DNA of 64,000 bases from Alphaproteobacteria bacterium. GTDB taxonomy: Bacteria; Pseudomonadota; Alphaproteobacteria; JAVJVX01. Location: the NCBI GenBank assembly GCA_040220875.1, contig JAVJVX010000005.1:62001-126000 (forward strand), in the 5' to 3' direction. Positions within the stretch are counted from its first letter, which is position 1, and every line of letters starts with the position of its first letter. Shown here piece by piece: positions 61,721 to 64,000 of the stretch. The notes under the pieces are model-generated. The model worked only from the letters and a program-made list of their open reading frames with translations. It had not been told where the DNA came from and did not search any database. The position numbers and the translations under genes are program-made.

Positions 61721-62032
61721 CTAGGCCGCGGGGGCCGCGGGGGCCGCGGGGGACGCGGGGGACGCGGGGGCCGCGGGGGTGGCGCCATCCTCTGACTGAG
61801 CGGGCGGGATCGCCGGGGCGGAAAGCCGGCGGCTGCATTCCGGCGCGGCCAGAGTCGGCTCGCAAGTGACCGTTTCTTCCACCGCGGGCGTGGCATAACT
61901 GGCCATGCCGGCCGCGCGGATGCGCTCGCCCGATTGGGCATAGGCCTTGACCTCGGGCAGGGCGGTACAGCCCGTCCCGGCAAGGCCAAGCGCGAGCGCC
62001 CCGGCCATCAGAAATTTTTGCAATCCGTCCAT
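61721..62032 (-). CDS. Small putative lipoprotein with Pro-Ala repeat tail
   Basis: Protein of 103 residues. The first 21 residues form a signal peptide (LMAGALALGLAGTG) ending at Cys22, a possible lipid-attachment site, although the residues before it are not an ideal lipobox. The mature middle has two more Cys (VTCEPTL and PECSRR) that could pair. The end is a run of Pro-Ala-Ala/Ser triplets encoded by 9-bp repeats. Function unknown. It converges on the kinase-like gene with an 8-base gap. Confidence 0.6.
   Translation of the reverse strand: MDGLQKFLMAGALALGLAGTGCTALPEVKAYAQSGERIRAAGMASYATPAVEETVTCEPTLAAPECSRRLSAPAIPPAQSEDGATPAAPASPASPAAPAAPAA
61725..61778. repeat. Six tandem 9-bp repeats at the lipoprotein 3' end
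   Basis: GCCGCGGGG repeated six times on the plus strand, with units 4 and 5 reading GACGCGGGG. They code for Pro-Ala-Ala or Pro-Ala-Ser on the minus strand. Copy number is likely to vary by slippage without breaking the frame. Confidence 0.9.
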
Positions 62033-62117
62033 CCTTGTCGCGTCCCGGTTGGCGATGCGCCGGCCAGACTACGACCAACCCCTTAGGGAATGGTTAGGGG
62101 AATAATCGCCAGCCGGA

Positions 62118-63128
62118 TCAGGCGTTTACGTCGATCACCGTGCGCCCGCGCACCCTGCCCTGGATGATTTCCTCGGCCAAGTCCGGCACCGCCGCAAGCG
62201 GCGCCATCTCGATCATGGCGTCAAGCTTGTCGAGCGGCAGCTCCCGGGCGAGCCGGTCCCAGGCGACGCGGCGTTCCTCGGGGCGCGCGAGGGGCGTATC
62301 GACGCCCAAGAGGTTGATGCCCCGAAACAGGAACGGCAGCACCGTGGTGTGCAGTTCCCGCCCGCCGGCCAGCCCGATGGACGCGACGCTGCCCCGGCTC
62401 TTCAGCGCGAGCAGGATGTTGGCCAGCGTGGCACCGCCGACATTATCGATGGCGCCGGCCCAGCGTTCGGCCAGCATGGGCTTGTCCGTGGGCGCCGACA
62501 ACTCGGCGCGGTCGATGACGTCGCGCGCGCCGAGATCCCTGAGATACGAATCCTGATCGCGCCGGCCCGTCGAGGCCACCACATCGTAGCCAAGATTGGC
62601 CAATATCGCGGTAGCGAGGCTGCCAACCCCGCCGGCGGCTCCAGTGACCAGAACCTCGCCCTGGTCGGGTGCCAGTCCCATGCGCTCCATCCCCATGATC
62701 CCCATCATCGCGGCCAGCCCGGCTGTGCCGATCGCCATGGCCCGAATGGGATTGAGGGACAAGGGCAGCGGTGTGATCCAGTCACTTCGGACGCGTGCCA
62801 TCTGTGCGAACCCGCCCCAGTGGCGCTCGCCAATGCCCCAGCCGGTCACGATGACGTGCTGGCCGGGCGACAGGGTGGCCTCGGCGCTATCGACCACTTC
62901 GCCGACGAGATCGATTCCGGGAACCAGCGGGTACGGCCCGGCGCGCGGCCCGAAGCGGCCCGTGGTGATCATCCCGTCCTTGTAATTCAGGCTGGAGAAA
63001 AGCACCCGCAGGGTCACGTCGCCCTCCGGCAAGCGTTCGACCGGCAATTCGGTCAAGGCAGACGAATATGTCGCGTCCTTCCCCTCTCCGGTCTGGGAGA
63101 CCAGCACGGCCTTGAACGAATCACTCAT
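62118..63128 (-). CDS. acuI: Acrylyl-CoA reductase / YhdH family MDR oxidoreductase
   Basis: Medium-chain NADPH-dependent reductase of 336 residues, lacking zinc ligands. FSSLNYKDGMITTGRFG near residue 45, VPGIDLVGEVVDS, WGIGERHWGGFAQMARV, and the Rossmann VLVTGAAGGVGSLATAIL are family hallmarks. AcuI reduces acryloyl-CoA to propionyl-CoA, for example in DMSP breakdown, and E. coli YhdH is of the same family. No other DMSP gene is visible, so general detoxification of acryloyl-CoA is as likely. Confidence 0.9.
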   Translation of the reverse strand: MSDSFKAVLVSQTGEGKDATYSSALTELPVERLPEGDVTLRVLFSSLNYKDGMITTGRFGPRAGPYPLVPGIDLVGEVVDSAEATLSPGQHVIVTGWGIGERHWGGFAQMARVRSDWITPLPLSLNPIRAMAIGTAGLAAMMGIMGMERMGLAPDQGEVLVTGAAGGVGSLATAILANLGYDVVASTGRRDQDSYLRDLGARDVIDRAELSAPTDKPMLAERWAGAIDNVGGATLANILLALKSRGSVASIGLAGGRELHTTVLPFLFRGINLLGVDTPLARPEERRVAWDRLARELPLDKLDAMIEMAPLAAVPDLAEEIIQGRVRGRTVIDVNA

Positions 63129-63154
63129 GGTCTTCTCCTCAGGTCAATCTGGCG

Positions 63155-64000
63155 CTACAGGCACTCGGTGAAACGCACCGCCTCGCCCCGCGGCTTGCCC
63201 GTCAGTTCGTCGTCGATCATCACGCTGGAGCCGCGAATAACCGTGCGCACCGGCCATCCCGTGACTGTCTTGCCGTCAAAAGGCGTCCAGCCGCATTTGC
63301 TGGCCATATCGGCGTCGCGGATTTCGCGCTGCGCCTTCAGGTCCACAAGGGTGAGATCCGCATCATAGCCGACGGCGATCCGGCCCTTGCGCGCGATGTT
63401 GTAGATCCGGGCCGGGCCGGCGGATGTCAGGTCGACAAAGCGCTCCAGCGTCAGCCGGCCTTCCGCCACGTGATTGAGCATGACCGGGACCAGGGTCTGC
63501 ACACCCGGCATGCCCGCCGGACTGCCCGGATAGGGCCTGGCCTTTTCCTCTCGCGTATGCGGGGCATGGTCCGAGCCGATGACATCCACGATCCCCTGTT
63601 CGACGCCCTGCCACAGCCCGGCGCGGTGGGCGCCATCCCGGATCGGCGGGTTCATCTGCGCCAGGGCGCCCAGACGTTCGTAGCAGTCAGGCGCCTCCAG
63701 CGTGAGATGCTGGGGCGTGACCTCGACCGTGGCGATATCCTTGAAGCCCGACAGGAGCCGGATTTCATCCGCCGTCGTGATATGGAGCACGTGGACACGC
63801 CGGCGGGCATTCGCGGCCATGAACAGAACGCGCTCGGTGGCGCGTATGGCGGTCTGCTCGTCGCGCCAGACCGGATGAAACCGGGGGTGCCCGCCTTCCT
63901 TCGCGAGGTGAGCGCGCTCGCGCAGGCGGTCCTCGTCCTCGGCATGAATGGCGACGCGCCGGGTGCCGTTGGCCAGCGCGCGGGCGAGGATTTCCGGATC
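63155..64000 (-). CDS. pyrC: Dihydroorotase, 3' part
   Basis: Amidohydrolase of the class I dihydroorotase type, which closes carbamoyl aspartate to dihydroorotate in pyrimidine synthesis. The gene runs off the window; the open frame to base 64000 gives 281 C-terminal residues. Visible are AIHAEDEDRLRER, VHVLHITTADE, EVTPQHLTL with metal-ligand His, AQMNPPIRD, and the catalytic Asp in DVIGSDHAPHTREEK. Other cyclic amidohydrolases are less likely. It lies 26 bases upstream of acuI on the same strand. Confidence 0.9.
   Translation of the reverse strand, partial: DPEILARALANGTRRVAIHAEDEDRLRERAHLAKEGGHPRFHPVWRDEQTAIRATERVLFMAANARRRVHVLHITTADEIRLLSGFKDIATVEVTPQHLTLEAPDCYERLGALAQMNPPIRDGAHRAGLWQGVEQGIVDVIGSDHAPHTREEKARPYPGSPAGMPGVQTLVPVMLNHVAEGRLTLERFVDLTSAGPARIYNIARKGRIAVGYDADLTLVDLKAQREIRDADMASKCGWTPFDGKTVTGWPVRTVIRGSSVMIDDELTGKPRGEAVRFTECL

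Overview
The window is GC-rich, densely packed chromosomal DNA from an alphaproteobacterium. The neighbourhoods purQ-purL-bolA-grxD and hisG-hisD-UPF0262-phosphatase-infA-maf-RNase G-yacG, together with DUF2948-murA, point to that class. A Rhodospirillales-like lineage is my best guess, but nothing in the window fixes the genus. No integrase, transposase, CRISPR array or rRNA gene was seen, so it reads as core chromosome with a few accessory patches.

Region by region. 1-3.2 kb: purine synthesis (purQ end, purL), then the iron-sulfur pair bolA-grxD. 3.3-6.5 kb: a TauE-type exporter and three tandem short-chain dehydrogenases. 6.7-21.1 kb: a long minus-strand housekeeping run of rpsD, trmJ, cimA, gltX, nadE, class II DAHP synthase, glutathione reductase, a DUF599 membrane protein, glmS, glmU and a DUF3108 protein. 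21.2-23.8 kb: feoAB behind a Fur-like box, then tRNA-Val. 23.9-30.5 kb: the most interesting accessory locus, a TpsB/FhaC-type outer-membrane transporter divergent from a FecR-domain protein with a Gly/Asn-rich repeat tail, followed by a CHASE2-PAS-GGDEF-EAL c-di-GMP enzyme.

30.5-38.2 kb: HMCES-type peptidase, Sua5, a GlcD-type FAD dehydrogenase, speD-speE, a secreted unknown protein, and the glutathione-dependent formaldehyde pair fghA/frmA. 38.3-43.4 kb: a four-PAS orphan histidine kinase, a methyltransferase, an unknown membrane-anchored protein and tRNA-Phe. 43.5-51.6 kb: a compact, coupled minus-strand cluster (dcd, murA, DUF2948, hisG, hisD, UPF0262, low-molecular-weight phosphatase, infA, maf, RNase G, yacG).

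52-60 kb: a probable catabolic island with a Rieske oxygenase whose fourth cluster ligand is Arg instead of His, its small partner, tRNA-Thr, a limonene-epoxide-hydrolase-like protein, two DUF1329 proteins, an Asp/Glu-racemase-family protein, a RutA-like flavin monooxygenase and a divergent XRE regulator. 60-64 kb: a protein ending in a FliM-like CheY-binding motif, a phytol/dolichol-kinase-like membrane protein, a small lipoprotein, an AcuI/YhdH reductase and the 3' part of a dihydroorotase gene.

Non-ATG starts recur and are decided here by ribosome binding sites or stop/start overlap: feoA, speD and speE use TTG; the secreted protein at 35.4 kb and the kinase-like gene at 60.9 kb use GTG. 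All family assignments are from recognition of motifs in the translations; no database search was run.
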